DNA of 64,000 nt from Caulobacter sp. (GTDB lineage: Bacteria; Pseudomonadota; Alphaproteobacteria; Caulobacterales; Caulobacteraceae): positions 59,750 through 123,749 of the forward strand of contig JAUXTQ010000027.1 in assembly GCA_030678995.1 (NCBI GenBank), read 5' to 3'. The position numbers and the translations under genes are program-made. This document shows positions 17,312 to 26,598 of the stretch, piece after piece (within the stretch, counting starts at the first letter, position 1; each line of letters starts with the position of its first letter). The notes beneath the pieces are model-generated. The model did not search any database. It was not told the DNA's origin and saw only the letters and a program-made list of their open reading frames with translations.

Positions 17312-18619
17312 TCAAGGCTCCTCGATGACCATTCTGTGCTTGCCCGCCAAGGAGGGCGGAATGAAACTGATCAGCTCGACGCGAACGTCCGCGAGGTCCG
17401 GATGCACTTTATGCAGCTGCGCTCTGAGCGTCTTAAGGGTTGATGCTGGCAGCGGCTCGCTCGACTCGATTCGTATGACGGGCAACCGCGCCGATGCGCG
17501 CCGAACGATTTGGTAGGCCCGCACTCCCGGCAGGCCGCGCACGGCATGTGTAAACGCCTCGGAATGGATCGCCGTGCCGTCCGGCAGGTCAATGTGCTCG
17601 TTGCAGCGACCCAGGATCGAGCGGACGCCCGTCAGCACTCCACCCGCCGCCGGAACGGCGAGATCGCCTATCGCATACCGCAGAAGCGGCATTGCGCGCG
17701 GATACAGGCTGGTGACGACCAGTTCACGCGCGCCATCCGCGGCCGGTTCGCCGGCTAACTCCAGCCGGTGGTGCCGCCAGAACACGTCGTAGCCCTCGCC
17801 AGTCACCCGTTCATAGGCGATGGGCCCGGTTTCCATGGAGCCGTACTCCATTACCACCGGCACGCCAAAACAGGCAGCGATCTCCCCTCGGCTGTCGGCC
17901 CGAGGGAACCCTTCGGCGGTGGCGATCACCGCCTTCAGCCCGAGTCGCGCGAACTCCCCGGAGCGCCGCATGTTGGCGCGAGCGAACCGGTCGAGCGCGG
18001 TCGAATAGCCGATCACATAGCGCGCGCCACTGCGCAGCAAGGCCTCGCCCGCCAGCGCCAGATCGGCGTCAGACAACCGGTAGGCGTTCCATCGGGTGTA
18101 GCCGAGCGCCAGGTCGGAGGCTCGCCGCCGCCAGCGCGCCAGGCTGCCCGCAAGACCTGCACCAAAGATGTGGCTGTGCCCCCAGATCATGAACAACCGA
18201 TCGTCGGGCCGGATGCCGAGCCGATCACGGCCCAGCCAGATGTCGAGCGATGCGGTCAGTGTCTCGCTGGTGAAAACCGGGAACTTCATCGGTTCAGCGG
18301 TGGTTCCCCCGGTCGCGCGCCAGAGCAGGTCTGCGGGCGGCGCGACGGCCGTAGCCAGATCGGCGCGGAGGTCCGGCTTGCGCTGGATCGGCGTGCGGGC
18401 GGTGAACTCGGTCCAGTCGCCGAACCGGTCCGGCAACGCCAGTCGGTCGCGCAGCGCCCTGGCCCAGGGCGAACGGGCCAAGCTCTCGGCCCAGGCCGTG
18501 TTGAGGATATCCAGCTGGATCGCGGAAACATCGCCATCGACCCGGGCGTAGGCTGATCGGTAGGCCGCCAGCGGGGCCTCGATCCGGCTTCGTCGCCACA
18601 GGCCGACAAGATTGGTCAC
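17312..18619 (-). CDS. CapK/PaaK-like adenylate-forming enzyme
   Basis: A protein of the phenylacetate-CoA ligase/CapK superfamily, which activates carboxylic acids as acyl-AMP. The phosphate-binding loop is RATGGTTAEPMKFP, and the adenylate motif is MEYGSMETGP. PLLRYAIGDLA and the C-terminal domain with VRIESSEPLP complete the usual 430-450 residue plan. The frame is open to a GTG at 18646, but the GTG at 18619 makes a GTGA overlap with the upstream methyltransferase and is preferred (435 aa). CapK homologues are frequent in capsule loci, where their substrates are mostly unknown. Here it could attach an acyl or amino acid group to a sugar (inference). Confidence 0.8.
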   Translation of the reverse strand: MTNLVGLWRRSRIEAPLAAYRSAYARVDGDVSAIQLDILNTAWAESLARSPWARALRDRLALPDRFGDWTEFTARTPIQRKPDLRADLATAVAPPADLLWRATGGTTAEPMKFPVFTSETLTASLDIWLGRDRLGIRPDDRLFMIWGHSHIFGAGLAGSLARWRRRASDLALGYTRWNAYRLSDADLALAGEALLRSGARYVIGYSTALDRFARANMRRSGEFARLGLKAVIATAEGFPRADSRGEIAACFGVPVVMEYGSMETGPIAYERVTGEGYDVFWRHHRLELAGEPAADGARELVVTSLYPRAMPLLRYAIGDLAVPAAGGVLTGVRSILGRCNEHIDLPDGTAIHSEAFTHAVRGLPGVRAYQIVRRASARLPVIRIESSEPLPASTLKTLRAQLHKVHPDLADVRVELISFIPPSLAGKHRMVIEEP

Positions 18620-19566
18620 CCGCCGTTGTCCGTCGTCCGCAGCCACAGGGCGCTGGGGAAATGCCGCCCGCCCTCGCCGGCGAGTCCCTGTTGATCCGTC
18701 TGTGGATCATAGTGGGCGAACCACGATTTCATCGTCTCGCGCGCGCCGTAGTGCAGCATGCTCAGGCTGGCTTCGATGCGACAGTTCGCGTTCCCGACGA
18801 GGAAGGCATGCACCAGCGTGCTCTCGGAGTGAAAGAACAGATCGCCGCTCAGCAACCGGCGGGGATAGTCGTAGGGGAAGTAGATGTCGTGGAAGTGCAC
18901 GAACACGCCTGGGGCCAGCCGCGGTAACACCTCCAGCACGATCCGGTTGACCTCGCTGCCCGGTTTCACCGCATGGGTGGAGTCGATAAACAGCAGGTCG
19001 ACGGCGCCGAGATCGGTCAGCACCGCAAGGTCCACTTCCTGGGCCGGCTCAGCCAGCAGCGCGATGCCGCCGGCGGCATGTCGCCGACGCAGAAAGTCCG
19101 TCGGATAGGGATCGACGCAGAGAATCTGCGGCCGATAGCCAGCGTCAACCCCGGCCGCTTCGATCACCGCCGTGGAGACGCCGCAGCCGATCTGCACCAC
19201 CCGGGCCGGGCGGTGGGCGCGGACGAAGCCATAGAGGAACTCGGCCTCGATCTGGCCGTAGCCGCCGTCACTGCCGTTGGCCGCGATGGCCTCGGCATGG
19301 ACATCCCGGTCGGCCAGCACGGCGCGCACTTCCGGCGGCAGGCAGGCGGCGGCGAACGCCACCTGGCCGTCCAGATCGCGACCGGCCACGCCGGTGAGGC
19401 TCATCGGCGCGCGCCAGCTGCTCAGCGCGCGCATCTGGGCCAGGTCGGGAACCTGGGAATAGAAATGCTTGGGCAGAACGTTGACGCCCAGCCGCTGGCC
19501 GAGGGCGAACAGGCCATGCAGCGCCTGTTTCCCGGCGGTCTTGAGGGTGCGGGTCAGGGTGGCCAT
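18616..19566 (-). CDS. Class I methyltransferase (Methyltransf_24-like), paralogue A
   Basis: A 316-residue SAM methyltransferase-like protein with motif I VVQIGCGVSTAVIEAA, VDPYPTDFL, VDLLFIDSTHAVKPG, and the signature VHFHDIYFPYDYP. The same order (IGCG-ST, IDPWP, LFVDSSHEVKLG, LHFHDIFLPYEY) is found in the protein at 40384-41238, so the two are paralogues. The H/D-rich HFHDI segment may bind a metal. Its ATG overlaps the stop of the upstream glycosyltransferase by one base (TGATG). Likely a sugar O-methyltransferase for the exported glycan; substrate unknown. Confidence 0.8.
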   Translation of the reverse strand: MATLTRTLKTAGKQALHGLFALGQRLGVNVLPKHFYSQVPDLAQMRALSSWRAPMSLTGVAGRDLDGQVAFAAACLPPEVRAVLADRDVHAEAIAANGSDGGYGQIEAEFLYGFVRAHRPARVVQIGCGVSTAVIEAAGVDAGYRPQILCVDPYPTDFLRRRHAAGGIALLAEPAQEVDLAVLTDLGAVDLLFIDSTHAVKPGSEVNRIVLEVLPRLAPGVFVHFHDIYFPYDYPRRLLSGDLFFHSESTLVHAFLVGNANCRIEASLSMLHYGARETMKSWFAHYDPQTDQQGLAGEGGRHFPSALWLRTTDNGG

Positions 19567-20744
19567 CAGGAGTACCGCGCGGGAGGAATGATCGGGCCGG
19601 CCGGCGCCTGTCGCGGCCCGGGCGGCAACAGCGGCCGAAGGAAGCTGACCATACGTTTCTGATGGGCCGCCGCGGAGAAGTCCTGGACCAGGCGACGCCA
19701 GCCCGCTTCGCCGAGGCGGTGCGCCAACGCCGGGTCGGCCAGCAGGCGGTCGAGGGCCGCGAACAGCTCGTCCGGCTCCACCGCGCGCGACACCAAAAGG
19801 CCGGTTTCGCCGTCCACGACCACGTCCGCGCCGCCGTCGTCGCGACAGGCCAAGCAGGGTTTAGCGTAGTTCATGGCCTCAAGGTAAACCAGTCCGAAGC
19901 CCTCCTGGCGGCTGGGCATGACGAAGGCGAGGGCCTTGCCGTACAGCGCCTTGAGCAGGTCGTCCGAGGCCCGACCGGTGAGGAACAGGCTGGCCGCCGC
20001 CGGCGAGGCCGCCGCCAGGGTCCGAAGATCCGCCAGGTCCGAGCCGTCGCCGGCGAACACCAGCTGGGCGCCTGGATAGCGGGCGAGGATCGCCGGCATG
20101 ACCGCGATCAGTTCGCGGTGGCCCTTTTCGCGCTCGCCGGCGTCCATCCGGGCCACCAGCAGCAGGACCTGATCACCGAGCGCCCGCGTCTGCCCGTCGG
20201 CGGCCTCGAGCGCGATGACCTCCGTCGAGGGCGGCGGCGGCGCGGCGGTCATGGGGAACTGCGGCGGCAGGCCCAGGGGGCAGGCCACGCCGCGGAAGCG
20301 GGCCACCCGCGCCCGCATGCGCTGCAGAGTGAAGCTCGAGTTGGTCAGCACCAGATCGGCGCGGCGATAAACCCTGGCGCTGGACGTCCGGAGCTGCCGC
20401 GATGCCTCGGAACCGTGCGCGAAAACCACCGTCCGGGGCCAGAGTCCGCTCGGCAAGAACAAGAGCGGCGACGCCAAGTGAACATGGTCGAAAATAGCCA
20501 AGTCTGCCCTCGGCAGGCTGGCGAGAACGCTTAGCGCGAACCTAACCCGGTCGCCATTAAACGTTTCATAGCCTCTTCCGTTGTCACCTTCCCCGAGCAC
20601 GAGAGTCCGCACAGCGCGACCGGTTTCGGCCCCCAACGCCTGTAGCGCCGCGAGAACGGTTCGGTTCGCCGAAGCGATCCCGCCTACGAGGCCAGACACA
20701 CCCGTCGCGAAGAAGAGGATGGGGCCGGGCAATCGCTCGGTCAT
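19566..20744 (-). CDS. Family 4 glycosyltransferase (GT-B)
   Basis: A GT-B glycosyltransferase of 392 residues. It shows TGVSGLVGGIASANRTVLAAL at the N-terminus, VARMDAGEREKGHRELIAV (donor domain start), and RQEGFGLVYLEAMNYAKP with the E-x7-E pair. The frame is open to a GTG at 20750; the ATG at 20744 two codons later is taken as the start, and neither has a strong Shine-Dalgarno. It is preceded by 212 bp without a gene that hold a symmetric 19-bp element, so a promoter for this gene and the three coupled genes after it is likely here. Confidence 0.87.
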   Translation of the reverse strand: MTERLPGPILFFATGVSGLVGGIASANRTVLAALQALGAETGRAVRTLVLGEGDNGRGYETFNGDRVRFALSVLASLPRADLAIFDHVHLASPLLFLPSGLWPRTVVFAHGSEASRQLRTSSARVYRRADLVLTNSSFTLQRMRARVARFRGVACPLGLPPQFPMTAAPPPPSTEVIALEAADGQTRALGDQVLLLVARMDAGEREKGHRELIAVMPAILARYPGAQLVFAGDGSDLADLRTLAAASPAAASLFLTGRASDDLLKALYGKALAFVMPSRQEGFGLVYLEAMNYAKPCLACRDDGGADVVVDGETGLLVSRAVEPDELFAALDRLLADPALAHRLGEAGWRRLVQDFSAAAHQKRMVSFLRPLLPPGPRQAPAGPIIPPARYS

Positions 20745-20850
20745 GACCACCGGACCGACTTACACGAATGGTCCGCAAGGCCAATATCTGCGCAAGATGA
20801 CCGGGCCACGACCGTGACCCGGTTCAGATTTGGAAACACGGACACCCTGA

Positions 20851-20869
20851 ATGTCCAGATATTGGACAT
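20851..20869. promoter_or_regulatory. 19-bp dyad, candidate operator
   Basis: ATGTCCA-GATAT-TGGACAT: two perfect 7-bp arms around a 5-bp centre, about 107 bp upstream of the start at 20744 and downstream of the polymerase stop. The size and spacing suit a dimeric DNA-binding regulator. There is no T-tract, so it is not a terminator. Confidence 0.4.
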
Positions 20870-20956
20870 GGTTGAGTGGATTGGGGCCCTCGCAACCCCG
20901 CATGCCAACACTCTATCCCGGCCGGGGGTCGCTGCGCAGCACATAGCTTGTTTCAC

Positions 20957-22504
20957 CTAAGCTATCCTCACGTTTCGTACGCCCGCAAGCCACCGATGCA
21001 TTGGGCCGCCGACGACGAGGAACACCCCGTAGGAAATCGCTGTCCGTTGCAGGAACCCGGCGAACAGTTTGATGAAACTGCCGTCGAAAGCCATGAAGAA
21101 CTGGGTGAGCAGCGCGAGGATCAACGCCAGAAACACCTCGCGCGACGGAGCGACCCTGGCGAGCAGCCCGACCCCGCCGCCGCCGACCATCCCCCAGACC
21201 ATCGACAGGAGCAGCACGCCGAGGACGCCGAAGTCGATATAGAACTCAGCCATGTAGCCCAGGCCGATGGACGCCTTGGATTCGTCTCCCGCCACCGCGG
21301 CCCCGGCGTATTTGCGAACCAACCAACTGTCGCCGCCCAGGTTAACCTTCTCCGGGAACAGGAAGCGGGGCGTAATGGCGTTCGAAATGGCCTTCCACAG
21401 CAGCGTGCCATTTTCGTGTGGCAGGGTGGCCGGCACCCGCTCGGTCACCAAGGAGAAGAAGATCTCGCCGCTGGTCAGACGGGACACCAGCGTGTCCGAC
21501 GCCCGCTCCAGGTCCAGGTGTGATGTAACGTCGCTCGCGACCTCGAAGAACTTGCCCATCCGTTCGATGGGCGACTCCGAGATGATGCCGTTCCAGATCC
21601 GGTCCCGCCATTCCTGCTTGATGCCGCCATTCCAGACCATGCCCATGTACAGCAGCGTCACTGCGCCGATCGCGCCGAAGAACAGCATGCGCCAGTTTTC
21701 CCGGGCCTGCTGAGGCGTGCGAATCCACGGCCGCCAGCGCGCCAGCACGGCGATCAAGATGACGAAGAGGATTTCCTTGAAGTCGCTGAAGCCGGTGAGC
21801 AGCTGGGGCAGGATCACCCACGCGGTGGCGAAGACGAGGTAGCGATAGTTGCGCCGGCGGTCGAACACCGCCACCAGCAGCATGAAATAGGGCACGAACC
21901 GAAGCGAGAGCAGGCTCTCGATGATCTGCGCCCCGCCGAACCAGATCGCCTTGGGGGCGATGTCGACCACATAGCTGACGGCGAACGCGGCCAGGGTCAG
22001 GGTGAACAGGCGTTGCAGATTGTAGGCCGAGACGCCTTCGAAGGTCGTGGGCAGGATCCAGTTGCGACACATGTACATCCCGAGCCGCAGCCCGAGCGTT
22101 TCCATCGCCAGCCCGGCGATCGACAGCAGCATGGTCGACTGCATGTTCTCCGAAAAGAACCGTCCGGGCAGATAGCCCGCGTTGTGCAGGAATATGTAGC
22201 CCGCGCAGGCCGATACCCACTGGTAGGCGATACAGGCCGGAATGATCGGCACCATGTCGACGCGCCAGCTCGCGCCGACCATGGCGAACAGGGCGAACAC
22301 GGCGACCGCGATCGACCAGTCCTGGGTGGCCAGCGCGATGGCCGCGGCGACCGCGCCGACGATGATGAGGCGCAGCTCCAGGGGATAGAGGCTGGCCTTC
22401 TGCGGGCGGCGGGCGGTGCGCGGCAGCGAGGGCAGGACGCCCTCGTAGGACATCCGACGGGCGACCGGAGCCTGTTCATCAGGGGGGATTGGCGTTTCGC
22501 TCAA
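20957..22504 (-). CDS. O-antigen polymerase-like membrane protein (Wzy candidate)
   Basis: About 515 residues with roughly ten hydrophobic segments, for example LRLIIVGAVAAAIALA, WSIAVAVFALFAMVGA and LLLSMVWGMVGGGGVGLLA. A large soluble loop near the C-terminus contains VNLGGDSWLVRKYAG. This is the plan of oligosaccharide-repeat polymerases (Wzy), which join flipped units in the periplasm. The longest frame begins at 22774 inside the upstream gene. The TTG at 22504 gives a TTGA overlap with that gene's stop; an ATG at 22453 (498 aa) is the alternative. It is the last gene of the coupled run from 36258. Confidence 0.75.
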   Translation of the reverse strand: MSETPIPPDEQAPVARRMSYEGVLPSLPRTARRPQKASLYPLELRLIIVGAVAAAIALATQDWSIAVAVFALFAMVGASWRVDMVPIIPACIAYQWVSACAGYIFLHNAGYLPGRFFSENMQSTMLLSIAGLAMETLGLRLGMYMCRNWILPTTFEGVSAYNLQRLFTLTLAAFAVSYVVDIAPKAIWFGGAQIIESLLSLRFVPYFMLLVAVFDRRRNYRYLVFATAWVILPQLLTGFSDFKEILFVILIAVLARWRPWIRTPQQARENWRMLFFGAIGAVTLLYMGMVWNGGIKQEWRDRIWNGIISESPIERMGKFFEVASDVTSHLDLERASDTLVSRLTSGEIFFSLVTERVPATLPHENGTLLWKAISNAITPRFLFPEKVNLGGDSWLVRKYAGAAVAGDESKASIGLGYMAEFYIDFGVLGVLLLSMVWGMVGGGGVGLLARVAPSREVFLALILALLTQFFMAFDGSFIKLFAGFLQRTAISYGVFLVVGGPMHRWLAGVRNVRIA

Positions 22505-24417
22505 GCTCCACCCCGCCTTGGCAGTTTGCAGACGGCCAGCATCTGGCAGTGCCGCTCCGCGGAACTGGCCTCCGCGCCGAACGGGTTGAACCCCATCCGC
22601 CCGGCGAGACGCAGAAGCCGCCACCCGATCCGGGTTCGATAGACGTCGGACCACATGCGCGGCCAGCAGAAAATCAGCTCTACCGAGCCAAAGTGCTCGT
22701 CGAGCAGGGACTTGAGCTGCTCGGCGGTGAACTCCTGGACATGCCGTTCGTCCCACACCCGGTCCGGGCGCCAATGAGGCGTGGTGATCAGCGCGACGCC
22801 GTCGTCGGCCAGCACGCGAGCCATTTCAGCGGTCGCCGCGCCGGGATCTTCGAGGTGTTCGATGACATCGGCCATCACCACGCCGTCGAAACTCGCGCTC
22901 GCGAAGTTCAGATCGTAGGTGCTGCCCTGCTCCACGGTGACGTTTGGCACGTCGGCCAGCATTTTGCGGGCCAGGACCACGCCGGAGGGCTCGTATTCCA
23001 CCGCCGCCACCTCGCGGCACCGCGCCGCCAGCCGTGCGGCCAGGTAGCCGTCGCCGGCGCCGACATCCAGCACCCGGCCGGCCGGCGCGCGCTTGACCAC
23101 CAGGTCGTAGCGCGCCGCCAGCGGGGGATTGTACTCGCGTGAGCGCCGGTCGCACTCGCGCCAGTGGTAGGCCCCCATCTCCTGGTACTTGTCGAACACA
23201 ACGCTCTCAACGGTCATTTTCGCCGAACCTCGAACCTGTAGACCAGAAGCGATCTCGATAACCGACGCAACGCCCGCGTCATAGCCGCCTTCGACGCTGA
23301 TCCGCGCCAAGGACGCGCGAGGCAGGTCGCGAGAGCACAGGATCGCGGTTGCATAAAGTTCGGCCAGATGGCCGGCGTCCGGCCGCCGCATCAGCCAGCC
23401 GGTTTCGCCCTCGACGACCAGTTCCGGGGCGCAGCCGGCCTCGTCCGAGACGATCGCCGGCAGGCCGCAGGCGAAGGCCTCGTTGACCACCAAACCCCAG
23501 GTTTCCTCGCCGTTCGACGGCAGCACCAGGCAGTCCGCCGCGGCGTAGGTCGCCGGCAGGGCGCTCTGGTTGACGAAGCCGAGAAAGTCGACCGGCAGGT
23601 CATGCTCCGTCGCGAACGCCGCCAGATCCTCGCGCAGCGGGCCGTCGCCGACCAGCCAGAGGCGGGCCCGTGCGAGGGCGTCCGGATCCGTCCGGCGCAG
23701 ATGCAGCAGGGCTTCCAGCAGCAGGCGGGGCCGTTTTCGGGCGATCAGCTTGCCGACGAACATCAGGACGCGCTGGTCGCCGCCGGCGCCGTGGGCGGCG
23801 CGCAAGGCCGCCGCTTGGCCATTGCGTCGCGCCTCGGCCGCGCCCCGGGCGAACCGGTCAGTGTCAACCATGTGGGCCAGGCGATGAATGCGGGCGACAG
23901 GCACCGCGTAGTGGCGCAGATAGGCGTCGGTGCGCGTGCCCGGCGACAGGTAGTGACCCGCCTGGGGCAGTATCGCCGAATAGACCGGCTGTTTCAACGC
24001 CGACTTTAGCCAGGAGCGGGGGGCCAGCAGGTTTGAATCCAGCCGGATTAGCAGCGGCGTTCCGGTTCGGTGCGCCGCCCAGCCGGCCTGCAGCATGCTC
24101 TTGCGGTTCCAGCCGAACATCAGGAAGGCGTCGAACCGCTCGCGGCGGAAGATGTCGGCGATTTCCGGAGTGTCGCAGCCGTCGAAATGGGCCAGCCCTG
24201 GCCGCCGCGAGACATTGTTCAGCCAGCGCCAGTCATAGCCGTCGAGCAGCGGCACATCCCATTCGAATCCCTTGGAGAACCCGGCCCGAGCCTGGCCCTC
24301 CGCAGTCTGCTGGTGGGCGTAGTAGACCGTCAGGCGGCACCGCGCGGCCAGGGCCCGGAACCACGGGCTGTAATATTGCACCGGATGGGTCAGCAGCGCG
24401 CCGAGTCGCGGGCCCAT
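22501..24417 (-). CDS. Fusion: family 4 glycosyltransferase + SAM methyltransferase
   Basis: One 638-residue chain with two enzymes. Residues 1 to about 390 are a GT-B glycosyltransferase (LTHPVQYYSPWFRAL, MFVGKLIARKRPRLLLEAL, SNGEETWGLVVNEAFACGLP). After a short linker, residues from about 400 to 638 are a class I methyltransferase with motif I VLDVGAGDGYLAARLA (from residue 449), ADVIEHLEDPG and VALITTPHW. No stop codon or frameshift separates the halves. The arrangement suggests that a sugar is transferred and methylated in succession (inference). The ATG overlaps the stop of the sulfotransferase by one base (TGATG). Confidence 0.85.
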   Translation of the reverse strand: MGPRLGALLTHPVQYYSPWFRALAARCRLTVYYAHQQTAEGQARAGFSKGFEWDVPLLDGYDWRWLNNVSRRPGLAHFDGCDTPEIADIFRRERFDAFLMFGWNRKSMLQAGWAAHRTGTPLLIRLDSNLLAPRSWLKSALKQPVYSAILPQAGHYLSPGTRTDAYLRHYAVPVARIHRLAHMVDTDRFARGAAEARRNGQAAALRAAHGAGGDQRVLMFVGKLIARKRPRLLLEALLHLRRTDPDALARARLWLVGDGPLREDLAAFATEHDLPVDFLGFVNQSALPATYAAADCLVLPSNGEETWGLVVNEAFACGLPAIVSDEAGCAPELVVEGETGWLMRRPDAGHLAELYATAILCSRDLPRASLARISVEGGYDAGVASVIEIASGLQVRGSAKMTVESVVFDKYQEMGAYHWRECDRRSREYNPPLAARYDLVVKRAPAGRVLDVGAGDGYLAARLAARCREVAAVEYEPSGVVLARKMLADVPNVTVEQGSTYDLNFASASFDGVVMADVIEHLEDPGAATAEMARVLADDGVALITTPHWRPDRVWDERHVQEFTAEQLKSLLDEHFGSVELIFCWPRMWSDVYRTRIGWRLLRLAGRMGFNPFGAEASSAERHCQMLAVCKLPRRGGA

Positions 24418-25322
24418 CAGGCGCCCTTCCAGCGGGAGGTGTCGATCAGAACCAGGGCGTCAAGCCGCCGGCGGTCCTCCGCCAGGCGGTCCTGCAGGCG
24501 CCGGCGGTCGGTCTGGTCCAAGCGCGGATAGCCGCTCTTAAAGAACAGGGCTTCGGACGCTTCGCGCAGACGCAGCAGGCGTTTGAGCCGGTCCGCACCC
24601 TGCACCCCGATCAGCCGCTTCAGCCAGGTGTAGGGGCCCCGGGCGACGCCGACGTAGAGGCGCGGGAACAGCCGTCCCGCCAGGCCGCCCCGCGGCTGCA
24701 CCCCCGCCCGGCCATCCTGGGCCGAGGTGTCGCCGGCCGCGGCGGTGAAGTCGAAGCGGTCGACGGCGACGAAGTCGCAGATGCGGTCTAGCGTTCCCTG
24801 CAGGTCGCGCAGCATGTCGGCGTGGTCGATCACCAGCATCCGGTCGCGCGGGAACAGCGCCAGCCAGCGTTCCAGATGCTTGCCGTACAGCGCCGGCTCG
24901 AGCAGCAGTTCGGGGAACCAGTCTAGCGCCTCGAACAAATCCGGCGGCGGATCGACCGGCCGGGCCTGGTGAAAGTTCTGCCGGCGCAGGTGCCAGTAGT
25001 GCGACTGGATCTGGTCGACCGGGTTGCGCAGGATGACCATCAGCCGGGTGTCGGGCGTCAGCCGCGCTGCCGCCGCCGGGGCGTTTGGCGACGAGAGGTA
25101 GCGGACCGAGAAGTCGCAGCGCACGGCCACGTCGCCGGCCTCGCGGAAATAAGCCATGTACTCGCCGACCCGGTCGTCCAGGTCGTTGTAGTGAAGGGCG
25201 TTCAGCTCCTTCTGCGGCGGCACGTAGATGTCTGGATGAGCGCCCAGCACGGTCGCCAGCGCCGTCGTGCCGGCCTTGGCCGCGCCCAGGCAGACAAGGT
25301 TGGGCCGCAGCCGGCGTGCCAT
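24417..25322 (-). CDS. PAPS-dependent sulfotransferase (Sulfotransfer_1-like)
   Basis: A sulfotransferase that would move sulfate from PAPS to a hydroxyl or amino group of a glycan. The 5'-phosphosulfate loop is LVCLGAAKAGTTAL and the 3'-phosphate site is VILRNPVDQIQSHYW, in the usual order. The frame is open to a GTG at 25385 but that would overlap the upstream gene by 32 bp. The ATG at 25322 (Met-Ala-Arg-Arg, 301 aa) starts just before the first strand and leaves a 31-bp gap; it is preferred. PAPS synthesis genes (cysDNC) are not in the window. It is coupled to the glycosyltransferase-methyltransferase fusion. Confidence 0.85.
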   Translation of the reverse strand: MARRLRPNLVCLGAAKAGTTALATVLGAHPDIYVPPQKELNALHYNDLDDRVGEYMAYFREAGDVAVRCDFSVRYLSSPNAPAAAARLTPDTRLMVILRNPVDQIQSHYWHLRRQNFHQARPVDPPPDLFEALDWFPELLLEPALYGKHLERWLALFPRDRMLVIDHADMLRDLQGTLDRICDFVAVDRFDFTAAAGDTSAQDGRAGVQPRGGLAGRLFPRLYVGVARGPYTWLKRLIGVQGADRLKRLLRLREASEALFFKSGYPRLDQTDRRRLQDRLAEDRRRLDALVLIDTSRWKGA

Positions 25323-25353
25323 CGTGTCGCGCCCATCGGCCCGTCCATCGCCG

Positions 25354-26598
25354 TCAATTTGAACGTTCGTCAGCGCCGCCCCCACCTAGGCTCGGCCTGC
25401 ATACGCTCACCCAGCGTTGGGCGAAGCTGTCGCCCCCAAACGATCCGAGCGAGGCCGCAGCAGCTCTACCGTGCCGCGCTGCGCGAAGTGGGTCGATCAA
25501 GTAGTATCTCAAAGCAATCTCCAACGCTTCGACCGTTGAACTCTCACAGACATGACCGTCGACACCGTGCTCGATCAGTTCGGGAAGACCCCCGGATGGG
25601 AAGACGACACATGCGGTTCCAGCGCCTTTTGCTTCCAACACCACACCGCCCAATGGTTCTTCGGTCAGGGTAGGCACAACGGCGAGATCTGCCTGCGCCA
25701 ACATCGAGGGAACGTCCTCCACAAAGCCGAAAAACTGCGCACGAGACGCCAACAAGTCATCGGACAAGACGTCGTCTCGGAGATTCCGCGCCCAAGCATC
25801 CCCCGCCCAGTCCGAAATGCGACCGGCTATCCACAGCCTGGCCGCGGGGAAGTCCGAAGCGACCCTTCTGAAGGCGTCAACAAGGACGTGTACTCCTTTT
25901 GCAGCGTTGATTTGCCCAGCGAATGCAACAATGAAGGTTGACTGGAACGCCTCCAACCCGCGCGGGTCTAGTGTCCGATGCGGCATCCGGGGACGATTGT
26001 AAATCAAATCGATTTGGGTTGACGGCACACCACTCGCCTTGAGCCGCTGCGCCACAAAATGGCTGTTGGCGACAAACCGACCGCTACGCCAGACGATAAA
26101 CCTCCAAATGGCGCGCCATAGAGCATTGTGAACAATTGGCTTGTCGCCGGCGCGGTAGATCAACGGAGTCCGAGACAGCAGCAGGCCGGGAAGGAAATTC
26201 AGCACATAGAGTTGGTTGCCGACAAGAATGTGAGTCGCACGAAATCGCCGCTTTGCAACGAGTAACGCCAATGAGGCCCGAAGGATGATCCAAGGATACC
26301 GACACCAAGGGTCTATGGAATAGTCTGGCCGGGGGAGGACCAGATATGGGCAAAGCGATAGCTCAAAACCTTGATCATACAGATTCCTCCTGATGTCCTC
26401 AGCCCACGGTGCATCGGAGACCATCAGGAGGACCGTAGCACCTTCGTCACGCAGCGCCGAAAGTGCCTCAAGCGCACCGCGTTCGGCACCATATTTGACG
26501 ACGCCGCCGAACAACGCGAGCACCCTCAGGCCGGCTCCTGTGTGTGACGCTGTCAATAGATCAACTCGCACCATCGCCAGATGGCGCTTCGAATCCAT
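25354..26598 (-). CDS. Family 4 glycosyltransferase (GT-B)
   Basis: A GT-B glycosyltransferase of about 414 residues. It shows IVAFAGQINAAKGVHVLVDAF, the loop SMLAQADLAVVPTLTEEPLG and GGVVLEAKGAGTACV. The acidic pair differs from the common E-x7-E: TLTEEPLGGVVLEA keeps glutamates 8-9 apart. The longest frame goes back to 26667, but GGAGG lies 6 nt before the ATG at 26598 (and 3 nt before the ATG at 26601), so 26598 is chosen. That leaves a 38-bp overlap with the upstream gene. The region is slightly richer in A/T than the rest of the cluster. Confidence 0.82.
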   Translation of the reverse strand: MDSKRHLAMVRVDLLTASHTGAGLRVLALFGGVVKYGAERGALEALSALRDEGATVLLMVSDAPWAEDIRRNLYDQGFELSLCPYLVLPRPDYSIDPWCRYPWIILRASLALLVAKRRFRATHILVGNQLYVLNFLPGLLLSRTPLIYRAGDKPIVHNALWRAIWRFIVWRSGRFVANSHFVAQRLKASGVPSTQIDLIYNRPRMPHRTLDPRGLEAFQSTFIVAFAGQINAAKGVHVLVDAFRRVASDFPAARLWIAGRISDWAGDAWARNLRDDVLSDDLLASRAQFFGFVEDVPSMLAQADLAVVPTLTEEPLGGVVLEAKGAGTACVVFPSGGLPELIEHGVDGHVCESSTVEALEIALRYYLIDPLRAARHGRAAAASLGSFGGDSFAQRWVSVCRPSLGGGGADERSN

